Part shown: piece after piece, positions 1-9,359 of the stretch
How positions within the stretch are numbered: position 1 is the stretch's first letter
How the letters are laid out: every line of letters begins with the position of its first letter
DNA from: Nocardiopsis sp. CC223A
Lineage (GTDB): Bacteria; Actinomycetota; Actinomycetes; Streptosporangiales; Streptosporangiaceae
NCBI RefSeq assembly: GCF_030766825.1
Contig: NZ_JASFDV010000003.1
Coordinates: 101,469 to 165,468 of the forward strand
Length of the DNA: 64,000 nt
Reading direction: 5' to 3'
Position numbers and translations under genes: made by a program
The notes under the pieces: generated by a model
What the model was told of the DNA's origin: nothing
What the model saw: only the letters and a program-made list of their open reading frames with translations
The model's database searches: none

Positions 1-192
1 GGGGCTGACCCCGTCCCGTTCTGCCGGGACACGGAACAAGGCCGCCGGGGCCGGGGTTGTGGAAAACGCCGCGTCCGCCCGCGGACGTGGCAAGGTGGTC
101 TTCACAGCCGCGGCACGGACGTGCCGGCACGGATCCGAGCCCCGTGCCGCCCGCCGCGCACCTGGACCTTACGGACGACGAGGAGCGACCGG

Positions 193-1881
193 ATGTCTGC
201 CACACCCCTCCCCCGCACAGAGGACACCGGAGAACGGGCCGGGGCGGCCCCGGCCCTGGACCGCCGGGACGAGTGGGCGGCCCTGGGCGAGCACCGCGAA
301 CAACTGGCCGGCACCCACCTGCGCGACCTGTTCGAGGCCGACCCCGCCCGCGCCGACCGGCTCACCCTCGACGTCGGCGGCCTGCACGTCGACTACTCCA
401 AGAACCTCGTCACCGACGAGACCCTGCGCCTGCTGGCCGACCTGGCCGGGGCCACCCGGGTCGCCGAACTGCGCGACGCCATGCTGCGCGGCGACCACGT
501 CAACCTCACCGAGGACCGGGCCGTGCTGCACACCGCGCTGCGCGCCCCCCGCTCGGCGGTCATCGAGGTGGACGGCCGCAACGTGGTCCCCGAGGTGCAC
601 GAGGTCCTGGACCGGATGTCGGAGTTCGCCGACCGGGTCCGGGCACGGCGCTGGCTCGGCCACACCGGACAGCCGGTGCGGCGGGTCGTCAACATCGGCA
701 TCGGCGGCTCCGACCTGGGCCCGGCCATGGCCTATGAGGCGCTGCGGCCCTACAGCGACCGGGGCCTGGAGTTCCGGTTCGTGTCCAACGTCGACGGTGC
801 CGACCTGCACGAGGCACTGGTGGACGCCGACCCCGCCACGACCCTGTTCGTGATCTCCTCCAAGACCTTCACCACGATCGAGACCATCACCAACGCCAAC
901 GCCGCCCGCCGGTGGCTGGTGGAGGGACTGGGCACGGAGGAGGCCGTCTCCCGGCACTTCGTGGCGGTCTCCACCAACGCCGAGGAGGTGGCCCGGTTCG
1001 GGATCGACACCGGGCACATGTTCGGCTTCTGGGACTGGGTGGGCGGCCGCTACTCCTACGACTCGGCCATCGGCCTGTCGCTGATGATCGCCATCGGCCC
1101 GGAGCGGTTCCGGGAGATGCTCGCCGGGTTCCACCTGATGGACACCCACTTCGCGACGGCGCCGGTCGAGCGCAACCTGCCGTTCCTGCTGGGGCTGCTC
1201 GGCATCTGGTACGGCGGGTTCTGGGCGGCCGAGAGCCACGCGGTGCTGCCCTACAGCCACCACATGTCCCGCTTCGCCGCCTATCTCCAGCAGCTGGACA
1301 TGGAGTCCAACGGCAAGTCGGTGCAGCGCGACGGGCGGCCGGTCGGCTGGGCGACCGGGCCGATCGTGTGGGGCACCCCGGGCACCAACGGCCAGCACGC
1401 GTACTTCCAGCTGCTGCACCAGGGCACCCGGTTCGTGCCCGCCGACCTCATCGGGTTCGCCGAGCCGGCCCCCGACCTGCCCAAGGCGCTGGTGCCCCAG
1501 CACGATCTGCTGATGGCCAACATGTTCGCCCAGGGGCAGGCGCTGGCCTTCGGCAAGACCGCCGGGGAGGTCGCCGAGGAGGGGGTTCCGGCCGGGCTGG
1601 TCCCGCACCGCACCTTCGCCGGGAACCGCCCCACCACGACGATCCTGGCCGAGCGGCTCAGCCCGTCGGTGCTGGGGCAGCTGGTGGCCCTGTACGAGCA
1701 CAAGGTGTTCGTCCAGGGGGCGGTCTGGAACATCAACTCCTTCGACCAGTGGGGTGTGCAGCTGGGCAAGGTGCTGGCCAAGCGGGTCGAGCCGGCGCTG
1801 ACCGAGGGGGCGCGGGTGGAGGGGCTGGACGCCTCCACGGCCGGGCTGGTGGCCCGGTACCGCACCCTGCGCGGACGCTGA
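193..1881 (+). CDS. pgi: Glucose-6-phosphate isomerase
   Basis: Cytoplasmic enzyme interconverting glucose 6-phosphate and fructose 6-phosphate (glycolysis, gluconeogenesis). The 562-residue product has the usual family length. Visible: the sugar-phosphate-binding [10 protein letters not shown] motif, signature 1 around residue 277 ([12 protein letters not shown]), the active-site stretch [23 protein letters not shown], and C-terminal signature 2 ([10 protein letters not shown], about residue 521). The frame is open upstream to 121, but ATG at 193 is preferred because GAGGAG lies about 8 nt before it and the family N-terminus starts here. A GC-rich hairpin follows the stop. The next gene is unrelated in function. 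Confidence 0.97.
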   Translation: MSATPLPRTEDTGERAGAAPALDRRDEWAALGEHREQLAGTHLRDLFEADPARADRLTLDVGGLHVDYSKNLVTDETLRLLADLAGATRVAELRDAMLRGDHVNLTEDRAVLHTALRAPRSAVIEVDGRNVVPEVHEVLDRMSEFADRVRARRWLGHTGQPVRRVVNIGIGGSDLGPAMAYEALRPYSDRGLEFRFVSNVDGADLHEALVDADPATTLFVISSKTFTTIETITNANAARRWLVEGLGTEEAVSRHFVAVSTNAEEVARFGIDTGHMFGFWDWVGGRYSYDSAIGLSLMIAIGPERFREMLAGFHLMDTHFATAPVERNLPFLLGLLGIWYGGFWAAESHAVLPYSHHMSRFAAYLQQLDMESNGKSVQRDGRPVGWATGPIVWGTPGTNGQHAYFQLLHQGTRFVPADLIGFAEPAPDLPKALVPQHDLLMANMFAQGQALAFGKTAGEVAEEGVPAGLVPHRTFAGNRPTTTILAERLSPSVLGQLVALYEHKVFVQGAVWNINSFDQWGVQLGKVLAKRVEPALTEGARVEGLDASTAGLVARYRTLRGR

Positions 1882-1890
1882 CCGGTTCCG

Positions 1891-1913
1891 GGCCCGGCCC
1901 GCGTGGCCGGGCC
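1891..1913 (+). terminator. Hairpin after pgi
   Basis: GGCCCGGCC and GGCCGGGCC form a perfect 9-bp stem with a 5-nt loop, 10 nt after the pgi stop. There is no T-run, as is usual for actinobacterial terminators. It separates pgi from the phosphatase gene. Confidence 0.5.
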
Positions 1914-2018
1914 GGTGGTCCGATACCGCATCCTCCGCTCCCGGGAGAACGCCCGACGCAACGGGACAGGGACCAAGGAACTTTTCTTCTTCCGTGGGAG
2001 GAGGTATCCCTGGCGTTC

Positions 2019-2795
2019 ATGAGCGATGGCAGACAGGTCACCTGGGAAGGGTTCTTCAACACCCGTGACCTCGGCGGCCTTCCCACCCGTCACGGCCGAA
2101 CCACCCGTCCCGGGGCCTTCATCAGATCCGCTGATCTGCGTTTCGTCACCGTCCAGGGGTGGCGGGCCGCCTACGACGCCGGTGTGCGCACCGTCGTGGA
2201 CCTGCGCAACCCGGACGAGGTCCGACCGGCCCCGGGCGAAGGCCTCACCAGCCGGGGCGGGTCCGCCGCGTTCCCCGCAGAATCGGCCCAGACGCCCCTC
2301 CCACCTGGGATGAGGCGTCTGGAGGTGCCCTTGGACGATGTCGAGGACGTCGAGTTCTGGAAGGACATCGACCGCAGGCGGCTGAACGGGAGCCCGCTTT
2401 ACTTCCGGCCCTTTCTCGACCGCAAAGCCGAACGATGCGCCGCGGCGATCACCGCTCTGGCACGGTCCGGGCCCGGCGGAGTCCTGTTCCACTGCGGAGC
2501 CGGGCGCGACCGCACCGGCCTGGTCACCCTGCTGCTGCTCGCCCTGGCCGATGTCGACGCCGACGCGATAGCCGATGACTACGAACTCTCCACCACCGCA
2601 CTCGGGCCTCTCTTCGCTGCGATGGGGAAGGAGGACCAAGGGCCGGTGATCGAGTCTTTACTGGCCGAGCGCGGACTGACACTGCGCGGAAGTGTCCTGG
2701 ACGTCCTCAAGGATCTGGACGCGCGGGCCTACCTCCTGGCAGCGGGGGTCATCGAGGAAGACCTCGCCCGAGTCAGGGCTCGGCTCCTGGACTGA
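2019..2795 (+). CDS. Tyrosine-protein phosphatase-like protein (DSP/Y_phosphatase3 type)
   Basis: The 258-residue product contains the cysteine-phosphatase loop [10 protein letters not shown] (CX5R) at about residue 158. An N-terminal [15 protein letters not shown] segment is typical of bacterial tyrosine/lipid phosphatases of the PF13350 type. The substrate (phosphotyrosine protein, phosphoinositide or other phosphoester) cannot be read from sequence. ATG at 2019 is chosen; a GGAGGAGG lies 15 nt upstream, so an alternative start at CTG 2010 would give closer spacing. A rare TTA leucine codon at 2658-2660 could make expression depend on a bldA-type leucyl tRNA. Not obviously in an operon with its neighbours. 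Confidence 0.85.
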   Translation: MSDGRQVTWEGFFNTRDLGGLPTRHGRTTRPGAFIRSADLRFVTVQGWRAAYDAGVRTVVDLRNPDEVRPAPGEGLTSRGGSAAFPAESAQTPLPPGMRRLEVPLDDVEDVEFWKDIDRRRLNGSPLYFRPFLDRKAERCAAAITALARSGPGGVLFHCGAGRDRTGLVTLLLLALADVDADAIADDYELSTTALGPLFAAMGKEDQGPVIESLLAERGLTLRGSVLDVLKDLDARAYLLAAGVIEEDLARVRARLLD

Positions 2796-3024
2796 TCGAA
2801 CCTTTCAAAGAACCTTCGTTTTCTGAAGCTCTCGGCGGGCGGGCTCCGGAACCCGTCCGGAGCCTTCGAGAACCCCTCTAGAAACCGGTGGTGTTCAAGA
2901 ACCCCCGCCGGCCGTTCTCCGCGAGGACCGGGGACATGGACCCGTTCCCGGGCCCGCTCGCGGCCGAACCGGTCGTGCCCACCGAGATCCGCAACGGTTC
3001 GGTGCCCGTTCCGCTGACACCCCC

Positions 3025-3181
3025 GGGTTCCGGCACTGATCTTGTGGACTGATCGCGAAGAGTCACGAGGGCCGTAGTCCTGGAACGCACAGGAACTCCG
3101 TTCGACTCCCGTCGCACCCGAGCTCTCGAACCCCAACTCGTGACGGACCGTCACCGCACCACAAGATCAGTGCCAGAACCC
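3025..3181. mobile_element. Miniature inverted-repeat element, 157 bp
   Basis: The ends are inverted repeats of 23 bp with one mismatch (3025-3047 and 3159-3181), sharing the perfect 16-mer GGCACTGATCTTGTGG. The 6-bp sequence ACCCCC directly abuts both ends (3019-3024 and 3182-3187), as expected of a target-site duplication. The interior has no credible gene. This is the structure of a non-autonomous element (MITE) mobilised in trans; the parent transposase family is not recognised. It is unrelated to the 126-bp family found elsewhere in the window. Confidence 0.75.
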
Positions 3182-3246
3182 ACCCCCGTGCTCGCCGCCG
3201 GTTCCGGCGCGGATGTTGGAAATCGGCACGCCACTCGTGCAAGCTC

Positions 3247-3268
3247 TACGTAGTCGATCTACTACGTA
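3247..3268. promoter_or_regulatory. Palindromic operator candidate before the peptide transporter operon
   Basis: TACGTAGT and ACTACGTA are perfect 8-bp inverted repeats separated by 6 bp. They end 28 bp before the chosen ATG of the first permease gene, in a locally A+T-rich stretch. The geometry suits a dimeric repressor at or near the promoter. No regulator gene is adjacent. Confidence 0.6.
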
Positions 3269-3296
3269 AAGCGATATGCGGGGGGCAGGGCCACAC

Positions 3297-4322
3297 ATGA
3301 CCGCGCCGATGGACGCGCCCGAGTCGTCCCAACACGCCGAACCCGAAGCGGTGATCGCGGGGGCGAAGAACGCCGCCGGCCGTTCGCTGCGCCAGATCGC
3401 CTGGCAGCGGTTCCGCAAGGACAAGGTCGGCATGGCCGGCGGGATCGTCGTCATCCTGCTCATCCTCGTCGCGATCTTCGCCCCGCTGCTGACCGCCTGG
3501 TTCGGCTACCCGCCCAACCAGTTCAACCAGCAGCTCGTCGACCCCCTGACCGGCGGGGTCCTGCTCGACCCCGAGAACCCCGCCCTGGGCCTGGACCCGT
3601 GGGGCGGGATCAGCCCCGACCACCTCCTGGGCGTCGAACCCGTCAACGGCCGCGACCTGTTCAGCCGCATCGTCTACGGCGCCCGCACCTCGCTGCTGGT
3701 CGCCACCGTCGCCACCGTCGTGTGCGTCGTCATCGGCACCGTCCTGGGCGTCGTCGCCGGGTACTTCGGCGGCTGGATCGACACCGTCATCAGCCGGGCC
3801 ATGGACATCTTCCTGGCCTTCCCGCTGCTGCTCTTCGCCATCGCCCTGGTCGGCGTCATCCCCGACGGGGCCTTCGGCCTCACCGGCAACGGGCTGCGCA
3901 TCGGCGTGCTGATCTTCATCATCGGGTTCTTCAACTGGCCCTACATCGGGCGCATCGTGCGCGGGCAGACCCTCACCCTCAAGGAACGCGAGTTCGTCGA
4001 GGCCGCCCGCAGCCTGGGCGCGGGCAGCGCCCACATCGTGTTCAAGGAGATCCTGCCCAACCTCGTCACCCCGATCCTGGTCTACTCCACCCTGCTCATC
4101 CCCACGAACATCCTGTTCGAGGCGGCCCTGAGCTTCCTGGGAGTGGGCATCAACCCGCCCACGGCCACCTGGGGCGGCATGCTGGAGAACGCGCTGCGCT
4201 TCTACACGACATCGCCGCACTTCGTGATCATCCCGGGTCTGGCCATCTTCGTCACCGTGCTGGCGTTCAACCTGTTCGGCGACGGCCTGCGCGACGCCTT
4301 CGACCCGCGCTCCTCCGACTGA
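3297..4322 (+). CDS. Peptide ABC transporter permease (DppC/OppC type)
   Basis: Inner-membrane permease of the dipeptide/oligopeptide/nickel importer family, 341 residues. It has the N-terminal OppC_N segment with one membrane span near residue 40, an extracytoplasmic loop, then a binding-protein-dependent transport domain with about five more spans and the EAA loop EAARSLGAGSAHIVFKEILP that contacts the ATPase. ATG 3297 is preferred to ATG 3276 because a GGGGGCAGGG Shine-Dalgarno-like stretch precedes it. It is first of four genes encoding a complete importer, although DppC usually follows DppB. Confidence 0.92.
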   Translation: MTAPMDAPESSQHAEPEAVIAGAKNAAGRSLRQIAWQRFRKDKVGMAGGIVVILLILVAIFAPLLTAWFGYPPNQFNQQLVDPLTGGVLLDPENPALGLDPWGGISPDHLLGVEPVNGRDLFSRIVYGARTSLLVATVATVVCVVIGTVLGVVAGYFGGWIDTVISRAMDIFLAFPLLLFAIALVGVIPDGAFGLTGNGLRIGVLIFIIGFFNWPYIGRIVRGQTLTLKEREFVEAARSLGAGSAHIVFKEILPNLVTPILVYSTLLIPTNILFEAALSFLGVGINPPTATWGGMLENALRFYTTSPHFVIIPGLAIFVTVLAFNLFGDGLRDAFDPRSSD

Positions 4323-4437
4323 CCTCCCCCGCCGGCCGCCGCCCGTCCGGGGCGGACCGGCTCCGGGCCGTGCATCGTTCACGGCCCCGCCCGGCAACCG
4401 ATCCCGGTTCCCGCAGCAACACGATCCTGGAGGCAAG

Positions 4438-6237
4438 GTGAACACCCACCACCACGGCACACCCCGGGCACCCCGGGGGCGCCGGTACACGGCCCCCGCG
4501 GCCGTCGGCACGGTCCTGGCCCTGATGCTGACCGCGTGCGGCGGCGGAGGCGGAGGCGGCGGCGGAGGGGAGGTGGACGCCGAGTTCAACCAGGCCGAGA
4601 CGGAGATGGTCAACCCGTCCGACCAGACCGGCGGCACCCTGCGGTACGCCATCTCCTCGGACTTCGACTCCCCGGACCCGGGCAACACCTACTACGCGTT
4701 CAGCTGGAACTTCACCCGCTACTACGCGCGCACCCTGCTCACCTACACCGAGGCCCCGGGGGAGGAGGGCACCGAGCTCCAGCCCGACCTGGCCGAGGAG
4801 ATGCCCGAGGCCAACGAGGACTCCACGGAGTGGACCGTCCGCATCAAGCCGGGGCTGCTGTACGAGGACGGGACGGAGATCACCGCCCAGGACATCAAGT
4901 ACGCGATCGCCCGCAGCAACTTCGGCGACCAGGCCCTGCCCAACGGCCCCAAGTACTTCCAGCAGCTGCTCGCGGACAGCGAGGACTACGAGGGGCCCTA
5001 CGCCACCGACGGGGACCCGCTGGAGGGCTTCGACGGCATCGAGACGCCGGACGACCACACCCTGGTCTTCCACCTCAACGAGAGCTTCTCGGAGTTCCCG
5101 TACGTCCTCATCCAGCCGCAGACCGCGCCGGTGCCGCCCGACGCCGACCGCGGTGAGCAGTACCAGAGCCAGGTGGTCTCCTCCGGTCCGTACAAGTTCG
5201 ACGGCGAGTACCGGCCCGGCGTGTCCCTGAACCTGGTCCGCAACGACCAGTGGGACGCCGCCACCGATCCCACCCGCCGGGCGCTGCCCGACCGCATCGA
5301 GGTGCAGCTGGGCGTCGACCAGAACGAGATCGACCAGCGCCTGGTCAACGGCGAACTCGACGTGGACCTGGCCGGTGTCGGTGTGGGGCCGGCGATGCGC
5401 GGCACCCTCATCACCGACGAGGCCCGGCGCGCCAGTGTCGACAACCCGCAGACCAACACCCTGCGCTACGTCAACATCAACACCGTGGTCGAACCGCTGA
5501 ACGACCTGGCCTGCCGCGAAGCGGTCATGTTCGCCGCCGACCGGGACGCTCTGCACCGCGCCTGGGGCGGTGACACCGGCGGTGACATCGCGACCCAGAT
5601 CATGCCCTCGGCGCTGCCCGGCGCCGACCCGAGCATCGACCTGTACCCGTCCGAGGACGACAAGGGCGACCTGGACATGGCCCGGCAGAAGCTGGAGGAG
5701 TGCGGGCAGCCCGACGGGTTCTCCACCTCCATCGGCGCCCGCGCCGACCGGCCCTCGGACGTGAGCACCGCCGAGGCCGTCCAGCAGGCGCTGGCCCGGG
5801 TCGGCATCGAGGTCGAGATCAAGCAGTACCCGTCCGACACCTACACCAACACCCAGGCCGGTTCCCCGGACTTCGTCCACGAGAACGACCTGGGGCTGAC
5901 GGTGTACGGCTGGGCCCCGGACTGGGCCAGCGGCTACGGGTTCATGAGCAAGATCCTGGACGGCGACGCCATCCAGGACGCGGGCAACTCGAACATCTCC
6001 GAGTTCGACGACGACCAGGTCAACGACTGGTTCGACGAGGTCGTCACGATCGAGGACCCCGACGAGCGCGCCTCGATCTACACGCAGATCGATGAGCGGT
6101 CCATGGAGCAGGCGGTCATCCTGCCCGCGGTGTTCGAGCGGACCGTGATGTACCGGCCGCCGAACCTGACCAACGTGTACTACCACGCGGGCTACAGCAT
6201 GTACGACTACATGTCGTTGGGCACCACCGACAGCTGA
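4438..6237 (+). CDS. Peptide ABC transporter substrate-binding lipoprotein (family 5, DppA/OppA)
   Basis: Extracytoplasmic solute receptor of the peptide/nickel family, 599 residues. The signal peptide ends in the lipobox LTAC with the lipidated cysteine at about residue 34. A run of about ten glycines follows as a flexible tether, then the SBP_bac_5 domain (TGGTLRYAISSDFDSPDP onward). GTG 4438 is preceded by GGAGG. It lies between the two permease genes, 115 nt after the first and about 220 nt before the second. The ligand is not readable; peptides are most likely, but some family 5 proteins bind sugars or metals. Confidence 0.93.
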   Translation: MNTHHHGTPRAPRGRRYTAPAAVGTVLALMLTACGGGGGGGGGGEVDAEFNQAETEMVNPSDQTGGTLRYAISSDFDSPDPGNTYYAFSWNFTRYYARTLLTYTEAPGEEGTELQPDLAEEMPEANEDSTEWTVRIKPGLLYEDGTEITAQDIKYAIARSNFGDQALPNGPKYFQQLLADSEDYEGPYATDGDPLEGFDGIETPDDHTLVFHLNESFSEFPYVLIQPQTAPVPPDADRGEQYQSQVVSSGPYKFDGEYRPGVSLNLVRNDQWDAATDPTRRALPDRIEVQLGVDQNEIDQRLVNGELDVDLAGVGVGPAMRGTLITDEARRASVDNPQTNTLRYVNINTVVEPLNDLACREAVMFAADRDALHRAWGGDTGGDIATQIMPSALPGADPSIDLYPSEDDKGDLDMARQKLEECGQPDGFSTSIGARADRPSDVSTAEAVQQALARVGIEVEIKQYPSDTYTNTQAGSPDFVHENDLGLTVYGWAPDWASGYGFMSKILDGDAIQDAGNSNISEFDDDQVNDWFDEVVTIEDPDERASIYTQIDERSMEQAVILPAVFERTVMYRPPNLTNVYYHAGYSMYDYMSLGTTDS

Positions 6238-6251
6238 CGGTGACCCGCACG

Positions 6252-6287
6252 GGGGCGGTGACCTGCGGCGACGCCGGTCACCGCCCC
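6252..6287 (+). terminator. Hairpin between binding-protein and permease genes
   Basis: GGGGCGGTGACC and GGTCACCGCCCC form a perfect 12-bp stem, 14 nt after the lipoprotein stop. Inside an operon such a structure often acts as a partial terminator or 3-prime stabiliser, raising binding-protein mRNA over permease mRNA. That role is inferred. Confidence 0.55.
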
Positions 6288-6351
6288 ACCTGTGCCCGGG
6301 GCTCCCGCGTCGCCCGGCGCTCGGGGGCCGGGTACACGCCGCACTGCCAAG

Positions 6352-6380
6352 CGTGATCATTTAAATACACTGCGTTATCT
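6352..6380 (+). promoter_or_regulatory. A+T-rich promoter candidate before the second permease gene
   Basis: A short A+T-rich patch (ATCATTTAAATACACTGCG) ends in TTATCT at 6375-6380, a plausible -10 hexamer. No good -35 is seen 17 bp upstream. It could give the permease-ATPase part of the operon its own transcript. Confidence 0.25.
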
Positions 6381-6458
6381 TGGTCGTCTCAGGCCGAAAC
6401 TTCGCGCCCCTGCCGATTCCCCTTCCAGGGCGGGCCCGACGACAGAAAGACACGCGCC

Positions 6459-7469
6459 TTGCTGACCTACATCCTGCGCCGTCTGGGCGCCGGTCTGCTG
6501 CTCCTGGCCGTGGTCACCATGGTCACCTTCGGCATCTTCTACGTGGTGCCCAAGTGGGCCGGGCGGACCACCGAGCAGCTGGCGACCATGTACGTGGGAC
6601 GGGCGCCCACCCCCGAGGCGATCCAGGCGACCATCGACCGGCTGGGACTGGACAAGCCGGTCATCGTGCAGTTCGGCGAGTTCGTGCGCGGGATCTTCTT
6701 CGGCGCCGAGTACCAGTTCGGCCGGGACACCATCGAGTGCTCCGCGCCCTGCTTCGGCTACTCCTTCCAGACCTACCAGGAGGTCTTCCCCGAGATCGTG
6801 TCCCGGCTGCCGGTCACGTTCTCACTGGCCCTGGGCGCGGGCATCATCTGGCTGGTCGGCGGCATCGCCGTCGGCGTGATCTCGGCGGTGTGGAAGGGCA
6901 GCCTCTTCGACCGGATCGCGATGGCGATCGCCCTGGCCGGCGTCTCCCTGCCGATCTTCTTCACCGGCCTGCTGGTGCTGGCCTTCCCGGTGCACGCCTG
7001 GGGCTGGTTCCAGACCCCGCGCTACGTCCCCCTCACCCAGGACCCGCTGGGCTGGGCCGCGGGCATGTTCCTCCCGTGGCTGACCCTGGCGTTCCTGCAC
7101 GCCGCCATGTACGCCCGCCAGACGCGCGCGGGCATGCTGGAGGTGCTGGGCGAGGACTACATCCGCACCGCGCGCGCCAAGGGGCTGAGCGAGCACAAGG
7201 TGGTGCTCAAGCACGCCCTGCGGCCCACCCTGACGCCGATCGTGACGATCTTCGGCCTGGACCTGGGCCTGGTCCTGGGCGGCGCGGTCCTGACCGAGCA
7301 GGTGTTCTCCCTCAACGGCATCGGACGCTACGCGGTGAACGCCATCACCCAGAGCGACCTGCCCGTGATCTTGGGCGTGACCCTGTTCGGCGCGTTCTTC
7401 ATCGTTCTGTGCAACCTGATCGTCGACCTGATCTACCCGCTGATCGACCCGCGCGTGCGGGTCCACTAG
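6459..7469 (+). CDS. Peptide ABC transporter permease (DppB/OppB type)
   Basis: Inner-membrane permease, 336 residues, partner of the DppC-type protein encoded at 3297. An N-terminal hydrophobic segment (YILRRLGAGLLLLAVVT) is followed by a periplasmic loop and five further spans. The EAA-like motif (DYIRTARAKGLSEHKVVLKH) is near residue 235. The start is TTG, with AGAAAG upstream; the family N-terminus MLTYILRRL matches exactly. Spacing to the ATPase gene is 54 nt, consistent with one transcript. Confidence 0.92.
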   Translation: MLTYILRRLGAGLLLLAVVTMVTFGIFYVVPKWAGRTTEQLATMYVGRAPTPEAIQATIDRLGLDKPVIVQFGEFVRGIFFGAEYQFGRDTIECSAPCFGYSFQTYQEVFPEIVSRLPVTFSLALGAGIIWLVGGIAVGVISAVWKGSLFDRIAMAIALAGVSLPIFFTGLLVLAFPVHAWGWFQTPRYVPLTQDPLGWAAGMFLPWLTLAFLHAAMYARQTRAGMLEVLGEDYIRTARAKGLSEHKVVLKHALRPTLTPIVTIFGLDLGLVLGGAVLTEQVFSLNGIGRYAVNAITQSDLPVILGVTLFGAFFIVLCNLIVDLIYPLIDPRVRVH

Positions 7470-7523
7470 CGGACCGTCTCCCCGTATCCACGATCCCGGA
7501 CCCAGAGAGCAGAGGCCTCTCCT

Positions 7524-9317
7524 ATGAGCGAATCCGCACCCGAACCCGTCGTCCGGGTGGACGACCTGCGGGTGGCGTTCCCGACCCTGGACGGCCGGAT
7601 CCAGGCGGTGGACGGACTGTCCTTCGAGGTGTCCGCCGGGGGAGGGCTGGGCATCGTGGGCGAGTCGGGCTCGGGCAAGAGCGTGACCTCGCTGGCCCTG
7701 ATGGGCCTGCACCGCGGCAGCCGGGCCGACATCACCGGCACCATCGAGGTGGCCGGGCAGGACGTCAACAAGCTGACCGACAAGCAGTTGCGGGCGATGC
7801 GCGGCAACGACATCGCGATGGTCTTCCAGGACCCGATGCAGTCGCTGCACCCGCAGTACACCATCGGCGACCAGTTGGTCGAGGCATTGCGCGTGCATCG
7901 GCCGGACGTGTCCAGGGCGGAGGCCCGCAAGCACGCGGTCGAGGCGCTGGACCGGGTGGGGATCCCCTTCCCGGGCAAGCGGATCAACTCCTATCCGCAC
8001 GAGTTCTCCGGTGGTATGCGCCAGCGTGTGGTGATCGCGATGGGGCTGATGTGCGATCCCAAGGTGCTGCTGGCCGACGAGCCGACCACGGCGCTGGACG
8101 TGACGGTGCAGGCGCGCATCCTGGACCTGCTGGACGAGCTGCGCCGGGACCTGGGCATGGCGCTGATCCTGGTCTCGCACGACCTGGCGGTGGTGGCGGG
8201 TTCGGTGGACGAGGTCGTGGTGATGCGGCACGGGGTGGCGGTGGAGCGCGGTGACGTGCGCACGGTGCTGTCCGAGCCCGAGCACCCCTACACCCGGGCG
8301 CTGCTGGCCGCGGTGCCGCGGGTGGAGGTCTCCCGGGCCCAGCGCCGCGCCCAGGACCGCGCCGACCGGGCCGAACGCGAACGCGGGGAGCAGCGCGCCG
8401 CCGGGGCGGCCACCGAGGAGGCCCCGGCACAGGAGGAGTTCGCCGCGTTCGCCCCCCAGGAGCCGGAGGGTGAGCGGGAGGTCCTGCTCAAGGCCTCGGG
8501 GGTGGGTCAGCGCTTCAAGGTGCGCGGCGGGCTGTGGGGGCGTTCCACCGACTTCTGGGCCGTCAAGGGCGTCTCCTTCGACCTGTACAAGGGCGAGACG
8601 CTGGGCATCGTGGGCGAGTCCGGCTCGGGCAAGAGCACGCTGTCGCGGATGGTCATGCGCCTGCTGGAGCCCACCGAGGGCCGCATCGAGTTCGAGGGCG
8701 AGGACATCACCCACATCGCCGAACGCCGGATGCGTCCGCTGCGCCGGGACGTGCAGATGGTGTTCCAGAACCCGTACTCGTCGCTGAACCCGCGGGTCAC
8801 CGTGGGCGACGCGATCGGCACGGCGCTGCGGGTGCAGGGCGAGCGCGACACCAGGAAGATCAAGCGCGAGGTGCAGGAGCTGCTGGACCGGGTGGGGCTG
8901 GAACCGAGCCACTACAACCGGTTCCCGCACGCGTTCTCCGGCGGCCAGCGCCAGCGGATCGCGATCGCGCGGGCGCTGATCCTCAAGCCCAAGCTGATCA
9001 TCTGCGACGAGCCGGTGTCGGCGCTGGACGTGTCCACCCAGGACCAGGTGCTGCGGCTGCTGTCGGAGCTCCAGGACGACTTCGGGCTGACCTACATCTT
9101 CGTCGCCCACGACCTGGCGGTGGTGCGCCAGGTCAGCGACCGCGTCGCGGTGATGCGCAAGGGCGAGGTGGTGGAGCTGGGCGACAGCGACTCCATCTAC
9201 GAGGACCCGCAGAGCGAGTACACCCGCCAACTGCTCAACGCCGCCCCCGTGCTCGACCCGGACCAGGCGCGCGAGCTGCGTGCGGAGCGGGTCCGCGAGC
9301 GCGCCGGGGAGGCCTGA
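7524..9317 (+). CDS. Fused peptide ABC transporter ATPase (DppD-DppF in one chain)
   Basis: The 597-residue protein contains two complete ABC ATPase domains, replacing separate DppD and DppF subunits. Each has a Walker A GESGSGKS (about residues 50 and 365), a signature motif (FSGGMRQR and FSGGQRQR) and a Walker B followed by DEP. A charged Arg/Glu/Ala-rich linker (about residues 270-320) joins the halves. It supplies ATP-driven power to the two permeases upstream. ATG 7524 is the natural start. A strong hairpin 5 nt after the stop ends the operon. Confidence 0.95.
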   Translation: MSESAPEPVVRVDDLRVAFPTLDGRIQAVDGLSFEVSAGGGLGIVGESGSGKSVTSLALMGLHRGSRADITGTIEVAGQDVNKLTDKQLRAMRGNDIAMVFQDPMQSLHPQYTIGDQLVEALRVHRPDVSRAEARKHAVEALDRVGIPFPGKRINSYPHEFSGGMRQRVVIAMGLMCDPKVLLADEPTTALDVTVQARILDLLDELRRDLGMALILVSHDLAVVAGSVDEVVVMRHGVAVERGDVRTVLSEPEHPYTRALLAAVPRVEVSRAQRRAQDRADRAERERGEQRAAGAATEEAPAQEEFAAFAPQEPEGEREVLLKASGVGQRFKVRGGLWGRSTDFWAVKGVSFDLYKGETLGIVGESGSGKSTLSRMVMRLLEPTEGRIEFEGEDITHIAERRMRPLRRDVQMVFQNPYSSLNPRVTVGDAIGTALRVQGERDTRKIKREVQELLDRVGLEPSHYNRFPHAFSGGQRQRIAIARALILKPKLIICDEPVSALDVSTQDQVLRLLSELQDDFGLTYIFVAHDLAVVRQVSDRVAVMRKGEVVELGDSDSIYEDPQSEYTRQLLNAAPVLDPDQARELRAERVRERAGEA

Positions 9318-9321
9318 GCCG

Positions 9322-9354
9322 GGTCCCGGCCGGGGCGGCGCCCCGGCCGGGACC
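9322..9354 (+). terminator. Terminator of the peptide transporter operon
   Basis: GGTCCCGGCCGGGGC and its exact complement form a perfect 15-bp stem with a 3-nt loop (GGC), beginning 5 nt after the ATPase stop. It also marks the 3-prime edge of the decayed Spo0M gene on the other strand. Confidence 0.75.
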
Positions 9355-9359
9355 ACCGG

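Noticed and set aside
2026..2578. Alternative-frame proteins overlapping the phosphatase gene
   Set aside because: They contradict the frame that carries the [10 protein letters not shown] catalytic loop.
3083..3120. tRNA-like T-arm (GTTCGACTCC) inside the 157-bp element
   Set aside because: No acceptor, D or anticodon arms can be folded around it.
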